From: an uncultured candidate division Zixibacteria bacterium | GTDB taxonomy: Bacteria > Zixibacteria > MSB-5A5 > GN15 > PGXB01 | Direction of reading: 5' to 3' | NCBI GenBank assembly: GCA_937925655.1 | Contig: CALAMC010000067.1 | Location: 1-64,000 of the forward strand | DNA: 64,000 nt | Notes under the pieces: model-generated | What the model saw: only the letters and a program-made list of their open reading frames with translations | What the model was told of the DNA's origin: nothing | The model's database searches: none | Program-made: the position numbers and the translations under genes | In this document: one piece after another, positions 7,983 through 17,650 of the stretch | Position numbering within the stretch: position 1 is the first letter of the stretch | How the letters are laid out: each line of letters begins with the position of its first letter

Positions 7983-8429
7983 ATGGATAAAAAAGATTTA
8001 TGCCAGTTTCTGGTAATTCGTCTGGCCGACGAGCAATATGCCATCAGCCTGTCGCACGCCGTCGAGATAATTAATCCACGCGGGACGCAATCGGTTTCGG
8101 ACTCGGTGCAGGCCTTGCCCAAAGATTTCGAATACGAAAGCAAACGCATTCCAATAATAGATTTATGGCGGCATTTGCACAATAGAGAACATACCTCCCT
8201 GACCGACACGATGATAGTCATCACGGAAGTCGGCGGCGAACGGGCGGCTCTGGTGGTCGATTCGGCGGAGGAGATATTGCGCATCGACCGGCCCGGCACA
8301 GCCGAAATCAAGGCTATTGATACCGGCCCTGAAAATGATTTAATTACAGGGCGCCTTAATGCGGACGACCGCAATATTCCCGTCGTAAACCTTTCCGGAT
8401 TATACAAATTGTCCGGTGTAATAGTTTGA
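7983..8429 (+). CDS. CheW-like domain protein
   Basis: A 148-residue single-domain protein with CheW topology: FLVIRLADEQYAISLSHAVEII at the start, a central RIPIIDLWRHL strand-helix, a VVDSAEEILRI segment and a final NIPVVNLSGLYKL. CheW domains couple receptors to CheA kinases. No che, receptor or motility gene is nearby, so the partner is unknown. The start is the ATG at 7983, eight bases after GGAG; the GTG at 7977 is too close to that site. Confidence 0.8.
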   Translation: MDKKDLCQFLVIRLADEQYAISLSHAVEIINPRGTQSVSDSVQALPKDFEYESKRIPIIDLWRHLHNREHTSLTDTMIVITEVGGERAALVVDSAEEILRIDRPGTAEIKAIDTGPENDLITGRLNADDRNIPVVNLSGLYKLSGVIV

Positions 8430-8449
8430 CGGCATAACATCCCGCCCAT

Positions 8450-9670
8450 ATGCTGCAACTTTTAAAGAACTACGATCATCGTCTGTGGAACCTGGCCCTG
8501 GGCTGGTTTACTTCATCGCTGGGTTTCGCCCTGGTTATTCCTTTTATTGCCATTTACTTTCATGGGCAGGGCATGACGCTGACCCAGATCGGCTTATTTT
8601 TCGGAATCACGGCTGTAATCCGGGCAACGGTTCAGGCTTATGGTGGAGAGCTGTCGGACCAGGTAGGGCGTTACCGCCTGATGATAGTTGCCCAGCTCTG
8701 CCGGGCCGTAGTTTTCGCGTTTTTGGCGGCCGCAGTGCATTACTCGTGGGGACTGATTGCCGTGGGGGCTTTAATTATAGTCAATTTTATATTCGGGGCG
8801 CTTTTTCAACCCGCCGCCAATTCGACGGTAGCCGATCTGGTCGGCAATAATCGCCGGACGGAGGCGTTTGCCATTGTTCGTGCCGCCGGAAATCTGGGCT
8901 GGGCGGTCGGGCCGGCCATAGGCGGATACATGGCGGCCAGTTCACTGGCATTGTTGCTATTGCTGTCGGGAATTATAACCGCCCTGTCGGGATTCATAAT
9001 CTTATTTTTCCTGAAAGGAATTGAATTTAATCGACGCGCCGACGCCAATGGAAGCTTTCGACAGATGTTTATCCTAAAGGGCAATGAAACCATGTTTCAT
9101 CATGCCGGGCTGTTATTCATATTGTATCTGGTGGTGGCGCATTTGATGGCACCACTGTCATTGTATTCGGTCGATTTTCGCGGCCTGGCCGAGTCCCAGC
9201 TGGGTCACCTGTATATGTTGAATGGGCTTATGGTCGTTTTTCTGCAGTTACCCATGGCGCGCCTGATGCGCCCATTCCGGTTAACGTCGCAGATGGCGGC
9301 CGGGGCATTTGTTTATGCCGTCGGATATTTTCTGGTCGGGCTTTCGGCGGAGTATGCCATGTTCATAGTTTCGATGATTATCATCACATCGGGAGAATTA
9401 TTGATATCACCGCCGGCGCTGGCGATAACCGCCAATTTAGCCCCGCCCGACAAGGTTGGGCGTTATATGGGAATTTATGGGTTCGCGGTGACGGCCGGGT
9501 GGTCGCTGGGACCACTGGTTGGAACGCTGCTGCTGGACCTGTTCAAACCTGATTTTGTTTTTTCCTGGGGGGCAATCGCGGTTCTGGCCGTGGTTGCGGG
9601 TATGGGATTCATACGCCTGCATCGACATATCGCCCCCGAAGTGAATACCTATCGCGATATAATCACATAA
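8450..9670 (+). CDS. Major facilitator superfamily transporter
   Basis: A 406-residue membrane protein with about 12 helices. The loop GGELSDQVGRYRL between helices 2 and 3 is the MFS motif A, and AAGNLGWAVGPAIGGY resembles motif C of drug/sugar exporters. The C-terminal half has PDKVGRYMGIYGFAVTAGW typical of the MdtG/tetracycline-efflux-like branch. Substrate unknown. It begins 20 bases after the CheW-like gene with a weak ribosome site and ends overlapping, tail to tail by eight bases, the minus-strand gene at 9663. Confidence 0.85.
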   Translation: MLQLLKNYDHRLWNLALGWFTSSLGFALVIPFIAIYFHGQGMTLTQIGLFFGITAVIRATVQAYGGELSDQVGRYRLMIVAQLCRAVVFAFLAAAVHYSWGLIAVGALIIVNFIFGALFQPAANSTVADLVGNNRRTEAFAIVRAAGNLGWAVGPAIGGYMAASSLALLLLLSGIITALSGFIILFFLKGIEFNRRADANGSFRQMFILKGNETMFHHAGLLFILYLVVAHLMAPLSLYSVDFRGLAESQLGHLYMLNGLMVVFLQLPMARLMRPFRLTSQMAAGAFVYAVGYFLVGLSAEYAMFIVSMIIITSGELLISPPALAITANLAPPDKVGRYMGIYGFAVTAGWSLGPLVGTLLLDLFKPDFVFSWGAIAVLAVVAGMGFIRLHRHIAPEVNTYRDIIT

Positions 9671-12254
9671 TGATCACGAATTTTCCGACCTGATTGCCGT
9701 ATTCCGATTCCACCGAGTAATAATAAATTCCCGACATGATGGCCATGCGGTTGCGTGAAATCATGTCCCATTGCTCGTGCATGGCGCCGGGACTGCCGGG
9801 GGAGAAGTTATGATCAATGGTTGCGACAAGGTCGCCGTCGATGGAAAAAATACGAATCGTGCATTTTGGCGGCAGATTGGAAAAATGCAAGGCCCGCGTG
9901 AATTCAGAGGGAAGAGCCTGTTCGCCTTCTTCCCAGCCTTCATATCGACCGCGATAACCGCCGTTGATATAATAAGGATTGGGGTAGACGACGACATTCA
10001 GGCCCTGTTCCAATACCAGGTCGGTGGAATTCTGGGCATATTCGCGTCCGGCGTTTTCGGTCGGATTGGTTTCCATCGGCCCCAGACCCTTGGAGGGATC
10101 GCCATGGTCGAAAGCCGTTACGGAGACATAGTATGATTTCGACGGCAACAGGTCGCGTATGATATAGCGATATTCATAATATTTAAAGCGACCTTCAGGA
10201 GTGAGAACTTCGGGCCAGTACATGCGGGCACTGTCCAGATCAGAAGTCGGCGGTTCCGGTTCGTATGGATACACTTTATAGATATTGGTAGTGTCCGTTT
10301 TTTCGGACTGGTTCCAGTCATGGGCGGTGAAGTAATACTGCTCGTATTCCCCGGTGGAGTAATTATAGTGCGAAAACAGACGGGCTTGTGAATCATAGTT
10401 TTCCGGGTCGAAATTGGCGCCGTACATCTGGCGGAGCTGTTCGAGTGTGTACGGCGGTTGCATGACATCCCAGTATCTGTTATAAGTATCATATTCCCAG
10501 CGGTCGTAGTTGTCGACGTCATACGAAGCCAGCATAGTGAAGCCGTTGGCGTGGCCGGTTTCGGAAAGATAGACGCGATAACCCTCGAAATCGGCGAATT
10601 GCGAGAACTGGTCCGGTTCGGTTTCACTTTTGACGCCGTTCCAGCGGACCTCAATGATTCCTTCGTTGAATTCGTTCACGCGGGGATGAAGGCTGAAATC
10701 CGGGGCAGGGGGGGGAGCGGCTCCGCGGAAATCGGGAACGCCGTCGCCTTCGTAGTATAAAGTATCGACGCGGGCAAAAGCGAAAGTGGTGTCGATGACC
10801 ATGCCGCTCGGCAGATAAAGGGTATCGATCTCGACGATGCGCTTGCCGATTTCGTAAATGTGGTATTTGCCCTTATACCCATCACCGTCGGTATCGACTC
10901 CGGGATTGTCGAATATCCACGAAGCCCAAAGGGAATTCAGGCCGAGGTAGGTGAGGTTATGTGTTGGCCCGGGTGTCCGCCAGTCCCGGTGGTAGTGCTG
11001 ACCCATGATCATGGCAAACGTGAAGGGCGCGAAGTCACCGGGTTTAATTCGAAACGGCCCGGAGGAGATGACGTAATGGACATCGGCGCCGTCCCTGATG
11101 CGGTCGATATTTTCATGGGGCGGAAGCCAGCCGTCGGCGGAATGGTCCCACTGGGCTTCGGAAAGATCATAATCGATCTCACCATTGGCCATGAGGAAGT
11201 ATTTATCGGCGTCGCTGCGGGGTTCGCCAAGGCCGCCGCCAAAATATCGTATAGGAGTGCCGGTTGGTGGTCGTTTATAGGGGCCCCAGTTGAGGCCGGA
11301 ATAATAATCGTTAACCCACCAGTTGAAGTTCATGCGAACGGTGTCGGCGGGCGTGCGCAAAATTTTAACGCCGGCGGCGGCGGTTGGGGAATTGATGCCC
11401 TGATATTCCCCGGTAATGGGATTGGGGTCGCCGTCGTTGTCGGCGGTCCAAGCGACGTTAATGGTATCGGTCAGACCGGCGATGTAGAGGGAACGCATGG
11501 TTCTGACAAAACCGACAATGTCATCGCGGGCGCTGCCCTTGTTCTCATAAAAAATATCGTTATCGACATAGAGCCCGATATAAAGTCCTTCGATAGTGCG
11601 GAAAGTGATGTTGCCGATATTCAAATCGAAAATAATAAAATCGTCGGCATAATCGTAGCCCCAGGCATAGCTGCGCTGGACGACTTTCACGCCGATCGGG
11701 CGGTGGACGCGACCGGTCGGTGCATCATAACCGGTTAACTCGCGATTGTCGAGAGTGTCGGTATAGTAGCATTCGAAATCCTGTTGCGAAACGGCTCCTT
11801 CATATTCGGCGACGCTGCGGTCGTTGATTGAACGCATAATAATATTGCTGTTGGGGAGTGTATCGGGCCAGAATTCCGAAGCACGATCCCAATCGCCCCA
11901 GCCGGCCGTGGAAACCAGGGTGTCGCGACCGACAATGGCGCCAATCCACAGGCGCATGCCCCAGAGATATGTATTCAGCGTGTTGTTTGGATAATTCAGC
12001 GATTTCGCATATTGTCCGGAAAACGGATCGAGCAGAAGATCCTCGGTATCTTTGCCGAAAATTCCGAAATTGGAAATCATCATATCAATCTTGCCGACGT
12101 TATGCATGGCGATTTCGCGTATAGGATAAAGCTGGTTGGTTTGGGCCTTTTTCGGCGTGAATCTATCCGGTTCAAACGAAGGGCGGGCGGTAATGGAGGC
12201 GGCAAGAGAGGTTAGCAGTATAACAAACAAGGCAGTCCGCGCGATATGTCTCAT
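9663..12254 (-). CDS. Large secreted protein, tandem family member 1 (FlgD/T9SS-like C-terminus)
   Basis: An 863-residue exported protein of unknown function with an N-terminal signal peptide (MRHIARTALFVILLTSLAAS) and a good AGGAAG ribosome site. Visible blocks: an N-terminal HNVGKIDMMISNFGIFG segment and WIGAIVGRDTLVS; a central DTDGDGYKG calcium-binding-like loop; YEGDGVPDFRGA; a fibronectin III-like segment ending YYVSVTAFDHGDP; and a C-terminal domain starting VYPNPYYI and ending SGIYYYSVESEYGNQVGKFVII. That C-terminal domain resembles FlgD-Ig/type IX sorting domains, so cell-surface delivery is likely (inference). Last gene of the run of four; closest to the gene at 12280. Confidence 0.8.
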   Translation of the reverse strand: MRHIARTALFVILLTSLAASITARPSFEPDRFTPKKAQTNQLYPIREIAMHNVGKIDMMISNFGIFGKDTEDLLLDPFSGQYAKSLNYPNNTLNTYLWGMRLWIGAIVGRDTLVSTAGWGDWDRASEFWPDTLPNSNIIMRSINDRSVAEYEGAVSQQDFECYYTDTLDNRELTGYDAPTGRVHRPIGVKVVQRSYAWGYDYADDFIIFDLNIGNITFRTIEGLYIGLYVDNDIFYENKGSARDDIVGFVRTMRSLYIAGLTDTINVAWTADNDGDPNPITGEYQGINSPTAAAGVKILRTPADTVRMNFNWWVNDYYSGLNWGPYKRPPTGTPIRYFGGGLGEPRSDADKYFLMANGEIDYDLSEAQWDHSADGWLPPHENIDRIRDGADVHYVISSGPFRIKPGDFAPFTFAMIMGQHYHRDWRTPGPTHNLTYLGLNSLWASWIFDNPGVDTDGDGYKGKYHIYEIGKRIVEIDTLYLPSGMVIDTTFAFARVDTLYYEGDGVPDFRGAAPPPAPDFSLHPRVNEFNEGIIEVRWNGVKSETEPDQFSQFADFEGYRVYLSETGHANGFTMLASYDVDNYDRWEYDTYNRYWDVMQPPYTLEQLRQMYGANFDPENYDSQARLFSHYNYSTGEYEQYYFTAHDWNQSEKTDTTNIYKVYPYEPEPPTSDLDSARMYWPEVLTPEGRFKYYEYRYIIRDLLPSKSYYVSVTAFDHGDPSKGLGPMETNPTENAGREYAQNSTDLVLEQGLNVVVYPNPYYINGGYRGRYEGWEEGEQALPSEFTRALHFSNLPPKCTIRIFSIDGDLVATIDHNFSPGSPGAMHEQWDMISRNRMAIMSGIYYYSVESEYGNQVGKFVIIM

Positions 12255-12279
12255 TGAAGTCTTCCTGTCAAGTGCTCCT

Positions 12280-14871
12280 CTATTTTATAATTACGAATTT
12301 GCCAATAAAATTGCCAAATTCGGATTCGACCGAATAATAATAAATTCCGGAGACAATTGCCATTGTATTTCTGGTAATTAAATCCCATGATTCATGCATC
12401 GAACCGGGGGCACCCGGAGGATAATCATGGTCGATCTGGCGGATCAAGTCGCCGTCGATGGTAAAAATCCTGATAACGCATTTATGGGGCAAATTGGCGA
12501 AATTCAGGGTTCGCGTAAATTCGGCAGGCATATTCTGTTGACCGTATTGCCAGCCTTCATAGTGTTCGCGGTAGTTACCGTTGATATAATAGGGGTTGGG
12601 ATACACGATCACGTCGAGGCCTTTTTCCATAGCGTATTCGCTGGAGGGAAGAGCAAACTGACGGACGGCATTGTCATAGGGGTTGGTTTCATGGGAACCC
12701 AAGTTGCGGGCCGGGTTGCCCTGATCGAAGGCCGTCACTGATACAAAATACTCTTTTGACGGCAGGAGATTTCTGATTTTATAGCAATATTCGAAGTATT
12801 TGAATCGGCCCGATTCGGTCAAAACATCCGGCCAGTAAATTCGGGCGCTGTCAACACTTAAAGTCGGGGGATAAGGTTCGTTGGGATATCGCTTATGAAT
12901 GGCAAGTGTATCAAAGAGGTTGGATTGGTTCCAATCGTGGGGTGTAAAATAATATTGATCATATGCCTGTGTCTGATAATTATAATGGCTGAAAAGCTTG
13001 TATTCGGCCGGATATAATTCGGGATCGAAGTTTTCACCATACAAGTTCCTTAAATGGGATAAAGTATAGGGCGGGTCGACGACCTGCCAGCGATTATAAG
13101 TACTGTCAAATTCCCAGCGGTCATAATTGAGATGGTCATAGGATGACAATACCGTAAAGTCTCCCGGGCGACCGGTTTCGGAAAAATATACACGGTAGCC
13201 TTCGAAATCATTGCGGTTGAGAAACGGATCCGGGTTAGTTTCGCTGGCCAGTCCATTCCAGCGGACCTCGATAAACCCGGTGTTAAACTCATCGACCCCC
13301 GGGAGAGGTGAAAATTCGGGAGCGGTGGGTGGGGCCGCTCCGACAAAATCCGGGATGCCATCGCCGGAGTAAAAGAGAGTGTCATTGCGAATGTATTTGT
13401 ACACGGAATCATAAATGGTGTCGCTGGCCAGATAAATGGTATCGATGTAATCGAGGACATAGCCGGCCTGGCGGATATGATACTTGCCCTTGAAGCCATC
13501 GCCGTCGGTATCGACTCCGGGGTTGTCATAAACCCATGATGCCCAGAGGGCGTTCAGGGCGAGGTCATCGAGATGTCGGGTGGCGCCGCCGAATTCTGCG
13601 GCCCAGCTGCCCTGCCAGTAATTCTGACCCATGACGACGGCAAAAGTGAAATTAACAGTTCCGCCGGGATAGAGTTTATGGGGGCCAGTGGCAAGGACAT
13701 ACATGATATTGGAGCCTTCCCACACCGGCTCGGTCGGCGGAGGCATCCAGCCGTCGGCGGTGAAATCGCGCCAGCTGTCAATGAGGTCATAATCCACTTC
13801 ATGATTGGACATGATATAGTATTTATCGGCGTCGGACGCGGGATCGCCGTAGTAGCCGCGAAACTGCCGCAGGGTTTGGCCGGGCATCGGTTTTTTGCGC
13901 GGCCCCCAGGACCAATAGTCGGTCGTATAATCGACCGCCCACCAGTTGAATGAGAAGTTGTGCTCTTGCGGAACGGGCCGCAACAGCATAACACCAGCGG
14001 CGGAGGTGGCCCCGAAAAGCCCCTGGAATTGGCCAGAAACCGGATCCGGATCGCCGTTGTTATCTGCGGCCCAGGCAATATTAAAAGTATCACGAAGGCC
14101 GCTCAAGTAGGGCGATGGGAAATCCTTCAAAAAGCCGACAATATCGTCGCTTCCCCCAAACGGCCCGCCGACGCGGTGGACACTGTTGTCGACGAACAGC
14201 CCGATATAGACGCCGTTTATATCGCGCAGAGTAATATTGGACACTTCCAAGTCGAAAAGAATGAAGTCTTCGGCGTAGTTATATCCCCAGGCGTAGCTTT
14301 TCTGTGTGACTCTGACGCCGATCGGGATATGAATACGGCGGCTGAAGATATCATAACCCGTCCAACGATAATCCCACAGGGTGTCGCAATAGTAAGAAAT
14401 GAAATCCTGATGAGAAACGGCGCTGTCGAAATCGATCTGTTGCGGTTCGAGGATTGAGCGGCGTTTTATTTCGTTGACCGGGATAGTATCCGGCCAGAAC
14501 TCGCTCTGGATGTACCAGTCCTGCCAGCCGGCCGTCGAAACCAGTGTATCTCGCCCGACTATGGCGCCCACCCAGAGTTGCATTTCGTTGAGGTAATTGA
14601 CATTCAATCCCTGCGGATACGAAAGAGCGGGGGCCTGCAATCCAGTAGCCGGGTCATGGACAGGTTGCGAAGTGCCCAGTCCGAACTGGCCGAAATTGGA
14701 TACGGTCATGGCTATCAGGCCAACATTATGGACGGCTACTCTTTTAAGTAATATTTCGGCTTCGTTAAAGCTGGCGCGGGTTTTAATATCCCGATATTCC
14801 TGACGTGCCATGGCCGGGGGGAAAATAATAATGACGATCATTATGACCAGACAAAATATTCTAAGAATCAT
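12280..14871 (-). CDS. Large secreted protein, tandem family member 2
   Basis: An 863-residue paralog with the same architecture as the gene at 9663: signal peptide (MILRIFCLVIMIVIIIF...AMA), HNVGLIAMTVSNFGQFG, WVGAIVGRDTLVS, DTDGDGFKG, YSGDGIPDFVGA, a fibronectin-like region and the VYPNPYYI...YYSVESEFGN C-terminus. The start is the ATG at 14871, which has AAGAAGG six bases upstream; a TTG seven codons earlier lacks a site. It is separated by 21 bases from the gene before it and 25 bases from the gene after it, so an operon is likely. Function unknown. Confidence 0.8.
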   Translation of the reverse strand: MILRIFCLVIMIVIIIFPPAMARQEYRDIKTRASFNEAEILLKRVAVHNVGLIAMTVSNFGQFGLGTSQPVHDPATGLQAPALSYPQGLNVNYLNEMQLWVGAIVGRDTLVSTAGWQDWYIQSEFWPDTIPVNEIKRRSILEPQQIDFDSAVSHQDFISYYCDTLWDYRWTGYDIFSRRIHIPIGVRVTQKSYAWGYNYAEDFILFDLEVSNITLRDINGVYIGLFVDNSVHRVGGPFGGSDDIVGFLKDFPSPYLSGLRDTFNIAWAADNNGDPDPVSGQFQGLFGATSAAGVMLLRPVPQEHNFSFNWWAVDYTTDYWSWGPRKKPMPGQTLRQFRGYYGDPASDADKYYIMSNHEVDYDLIDSWRDFTADGWMPPPTEPVWEGSNIMYVLATGPHKLYPGGTVNFTFAVVMGQNYWQGSWAAEFGGATRHLDDLALNALWASWVYDNPGVDTDGDGFKGKYHIRQAGYVLDYIDTIYLASDTIYDSVYKYIRNDTLFYSGDGIPDFVGAAPPTAPEFSPLPGVDEFNTGFIEVRWNGLASETNPDPFLNRNDFEGYRVYFSETGRPGDFTVLSSYDHLNYDRWEFDSTYNRWQVVDPPYTLSHLRNLYGENFDPELYPAEYKLFSHYNYQTQAYDQYYFTPHDWNQSNLFDTLAIHKRYPNEPYPPTLSVDSARIYWPDVLTESGRFKYFEYCYKIRNLLPSKEYFVSVTAFDQGNPARNLGSHETNPYDNAVRQFALPSSEYAMEKGLDVIVYPNPYYINGNYREHYEGWQYGQQNMPAEFTRTLNFANLPHKCVIRIFTIDGDLIRQIDHDYPPGAPGSMHESWDLITRNTMAIVSGIYYYSVESEFGNFIGKFVIIK

Positions 14872-14892
14872 GGGGTGCCTTCTTGGTGCCAA

Positions 14893-17562
14893 TCATAATA
14901 TAATGACAATCTTGCCCAACTGGTTGCCCATCGCGGACTCAACCGAATAATAATAAATGCCGGAAACTATCGCCTGCGTATTTCGGGTTATCAGGTCCCA
15001 TGTTTCGTGCATCGCCTGCGGGTTTCCAGGCGGGACGTCGTGCTCAATCTGCCTGACGAGGTCGCCATCGAGCGTGAAAATACGAATGGTGCACTTATGA
15101 GGAAGGTTGGCAAAATGAATGGCCCGGGTGCGTTCAGGGGGCAGGGAGACGTTGACGGCTCCCTCCAGCCCCATAGCGCGATAATTGGCATCTATACGAT
15201 AGGGGTTCGGATACACGATGACATTGAGTCCTTTATCTTCCACCATGGGCGCCGAATTTTGCGGGTATTCGGCAACCATATTAAGGAGCGGGCTTGATTC
15301 CAGAGAGGTAAGCCCGGAACGGGGAGACCCGTAATCGAAAGCGGTAACCGTTACATAGTACATTAACGACGGTAACAGGTCGCGGAGGATAAACTTATAC
15401 TCGAAGTATTTGAATTGTCTATTTTCGGTCAGTTCTTCGGGGTAATAAAGGGCCGCCGAATCGAGGTCCAAAACGGTCGGAAACGGCTGGTCCGGAAATA
15501 CTTTATGAATAAAGAAGGTATCAAGCAGATTACTCTGATTCCAGTCCTGCCGGGTGAAATAGAAGATGGAGTCCTCACCGAAAGGATTGGATACCCAGAG
15601 GGGGTTATCGACGTTATGTACGATAGGATCGAAACCGTCGCCGTACATTGCTTTCAATTGATCCATCGTGAAAGGAATGTCGAGCAGTTCCCATGCCTGA
15701 TGATTGCGTACATAGGTCCAGCGATTGAAGTTTTCCCGGTCATAGGTATTAAGCAAGACAAAGTCCTGCATGCGGGGTGTCATGGAGTACATAACGCGAT
15801 AACCTTCGAAATCAAGGTCCCCGGAAAATCTGTCCGGGGTCATTTCGCTGGCGAATCCATTCCAGCGGATTATCAAACGACCGCGATTGAGGTAATCGAC
15901 TTCCGGGAATACTCGTAAAACCGGTGCCGGGGGGGGTTGGGCACCGACAAAATCGGGAACCCCGTCGCCTTCGTACCAGGTCGTATCACAGGAACCGTAA
16001 ATAACGGTAGTTTCCGGCGGGAAGACTTGATCATTTATTTCAAGGGTCGTATCAAGGCAGCAAATTCTATACTTGCCGAAATATTTATCGCCGTTGCTGT
16101 CATAGTTTGGATTATCATAAATGAAGGAGGCCCATCGGGAATTATAAGCCATACTGTCGAAATTGAGGGAATTATAAAACGTCTCCGGTTGCAGGGGACT
16201 AAAAAGGTTTTTGAAATTATCGGGCCCGGTATGAAACGCGGCGGCACAAATATATGCGAAGGAAACAGGAAGAACCTCGCCCGGCGACAGGTTGAAAGGG
16301 CCAAAGGATAAAAGGAATCGGGCGTCGAAACCGTTAGCGTAATCGGTTGCGGAGGTGGGGGGCGGCAGCCAGCCGCCGGCCGTATGGTCTTTAGCGGTAA
16401 ACATCTGGTCATAATCGAATTCTTTATTCTGCATTATATAATACTTGTTCCGGTCTCCCAGAGGGGTTCCCAAAACTCCGCTCATGTCGCGAAAAGGATG
16501 CTCCGGTGTACCCGATTTGCGCGGACCAAAATCGAGAGCGGCACTGCTGTAATTGGTAATCCACCAATTGAAGGAGTATTCCAGTGAATCAGAAGGGGTT
16601 CTGACGACACGGACTCCGGCCACGCTACGACAACTGGTGGTAGTAAAATTGCCGGATTCATCGGGATCGCCGTCATTATCCATTATATAGGCAACGTTGA
16701 TGGTATCCCTAAAATCGCAGGGTGACTCGACGGGATGATCCACACGGAACCCGCAGATGTCATCTTCATATCCCCCCGAACCGAAATTGGATTCATGGTG
16801 GACGTCACCATCCACGTAAATAGCCATATAGACCTTATCAAGGTCACGTCGTCCGATATTTTTGATGGAATAATCGAACAACAAAAAATCGCTGGCATAC
16901 GAATAACTCCAGGCGTAACTTCTCTGAATGACCTCGATGTTCAGCGGACGGTGCGGCCGGCCATCATAACGGTCGGTACTGACGTAAGACGCATTGGTCA
17001 AAGTATCGGCATAAACGGCAATGATGTCCTGTTCCGATTTAGCCTGGGGGTGATAAAAGTAATGGCTGGGTTCAATTGATCGGTATTCGATTTCCCCGAA
17101 AGGGTACGAAGCCGGCCAGAATTCGACCACGCTATAATAGTCATCGACGCCGATGGAAACCAGCGTATCTCTACCGACAATCGCCCCAATCCAGAATCCG
17201 CCGACGTACAGGTGTTCGATTTGACTATTGGTCGGGAAATAACAAGACGGGGCCTGGTTACCGGTCAGCGGGTCGGATTGGGCACCAAGGTAGCCGAGAC
17301 CGAACTGCCCGATATTGGTTACGGTCAGATTGACGTTGTTGATATTATGTACGGCAATCGAAACATAGGGTTCACCGGAAGCCGTAGTTTTCAATAACCG
17401 TGTTCCGGGACGAAGGTATGAATTTTGCTTGGGGGATTCGAAGGCCGTCGCATCGTGAATACATAAAAAAATAAAAGGAATACATAACGCCATTATAAGA
17501 AGCACTTGCAATTTATATTGAAACGGCGACTGGTTCATTTTGACGAATGCCCCAATAATCAT
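14893..17562 (-). CDS. Large secreted protein, tandem family member 3
   Basis: An 889-residue paralog, closer to the gene at 17651 than to the two downstream copies: both carry FGKYR(I/V)CC in the middle where the shorter pair has GKYHI. Conserved blocks are HNINNVNLTVTNIGQFG, WIGAIVGRDTLVS, YEGDGVPDFVGA, RDLLPSLMYYVTVTAFDYG and the C-terminal VYPNPYRI...SGIYYYSVESAMGNQ. An internal ATG at 17538 would give a more typical signal peptide (MNQSPFQYKLQVLLIMAL...), so the exact start is open. Exported; function unknown. Confidence 0.78.
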   Translation of the reverse strand: MIIGAFVKMNQSPFQYKLQVLLIMALCIPFIFLCIHDATAFESPKQNSYLRPGTRLLKTTASGEPYVSIAVHNINNVNLTVTNIGQFGLGYLGAQSDPLTGNQAPSCYFPTNSQIEHLYVGGFWIGAIVGRDTLVSIGVDDYYSVVEFWPASYPFGEIEYRSIEPSHYFYHPQAKSEQDIIAVYADTLTNASYVSTDRYDGRPHRPLNIEVIQRSYAWSYSYASDFLLFDYSIKNIGRRDLDKVYMAIYVDGDVHHESNFGSGGYEDDICGFRVDHPVESPCDFRDTINVAYIMDNDGDPDESGNFTTTSCRSVAGVRVVRTPSDSLEYSFNWWITNYSSAALDFGPRKSGTPEHPFRDMSGVLGTPLGDRNKYYIMQNKEFDYDQMFTAKDHTAGGWLPPPTSATDYANGFDARFLLSFGPFNLSPGEVLPVSFAYICAAAFHTGPDNFKNLFSPLQPETFYNSLNFDSMAYNSRWASFIYDNPNYDSNGDKYFGKYRICCLDTTLEINDQVFPPETTVIYGSCDTTWYEGDGVPDFVGAQPPPAPVLRVFPEVDYLNRGRLIIRWNGFASEMTPDRFSGDLDFEGYRVMYSMTPRMQDFVLLNTYDRENFNRWTYVRNHQAWELLDIPFTMDQLKAMYGDGFDPIVHNVDNPLWVSNPFGEDSIFYFTRQDWNQSNLLDTFFIHKVFPDQPFPTVLDLDSAALYYPEELTENRQFKYFEYKFILRDLLPSLMYYVTVTAFDYGSPRSGLTSLESSPLLNMVAEYPQNSAPMVEDKGLNVIVYPNPYRIDANYRAMGLEGAVNVSLPPERTRAIHFANLPHKCTIRIFTLDGDLVRQIEHDVPPGNPQAMHETWDLITRNTQAIVSGIYYYSVESAMGNQLGKIVIIL

Positions 17563-17613
17563 AATTCAAGGCGTCACGGTCAAAGAGAAGTCGGCGACCG
17601 GGCAGATATGGAA

Positions 17614-17639
17614 AAGGCGGGTCGTATCCGACCCGCCTT
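17614..17639 (-). terminator. Terminator between family members 4 and 3
   Basis: A perfect 11-bp stem (AAGGCGGGTCG) with a TATC loop is followed by TTTTCC on the minus strand, 12 bases past the stop of the gene at 17651. It could attenuate transcription into the next three paralogs. Confidence 0.65.
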
Positions 17640-17650
17640 CCCGAAGAAGA

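Noticed and set aside
7983..8429. Chemotaxis operon
   Set aside because: Only a single CheW-like domain is present, flanked by a DUF72 gene and an MFS transporter; no CheA, receptor or response regulator is seen.
10860..11738. 292-residue plus-strand open frame
   Set aside because: It lies antisense inside the secreted paralog gene at 9663-12254 and has low-complexity Gly/Ala/Val composition with no recognisable domain.
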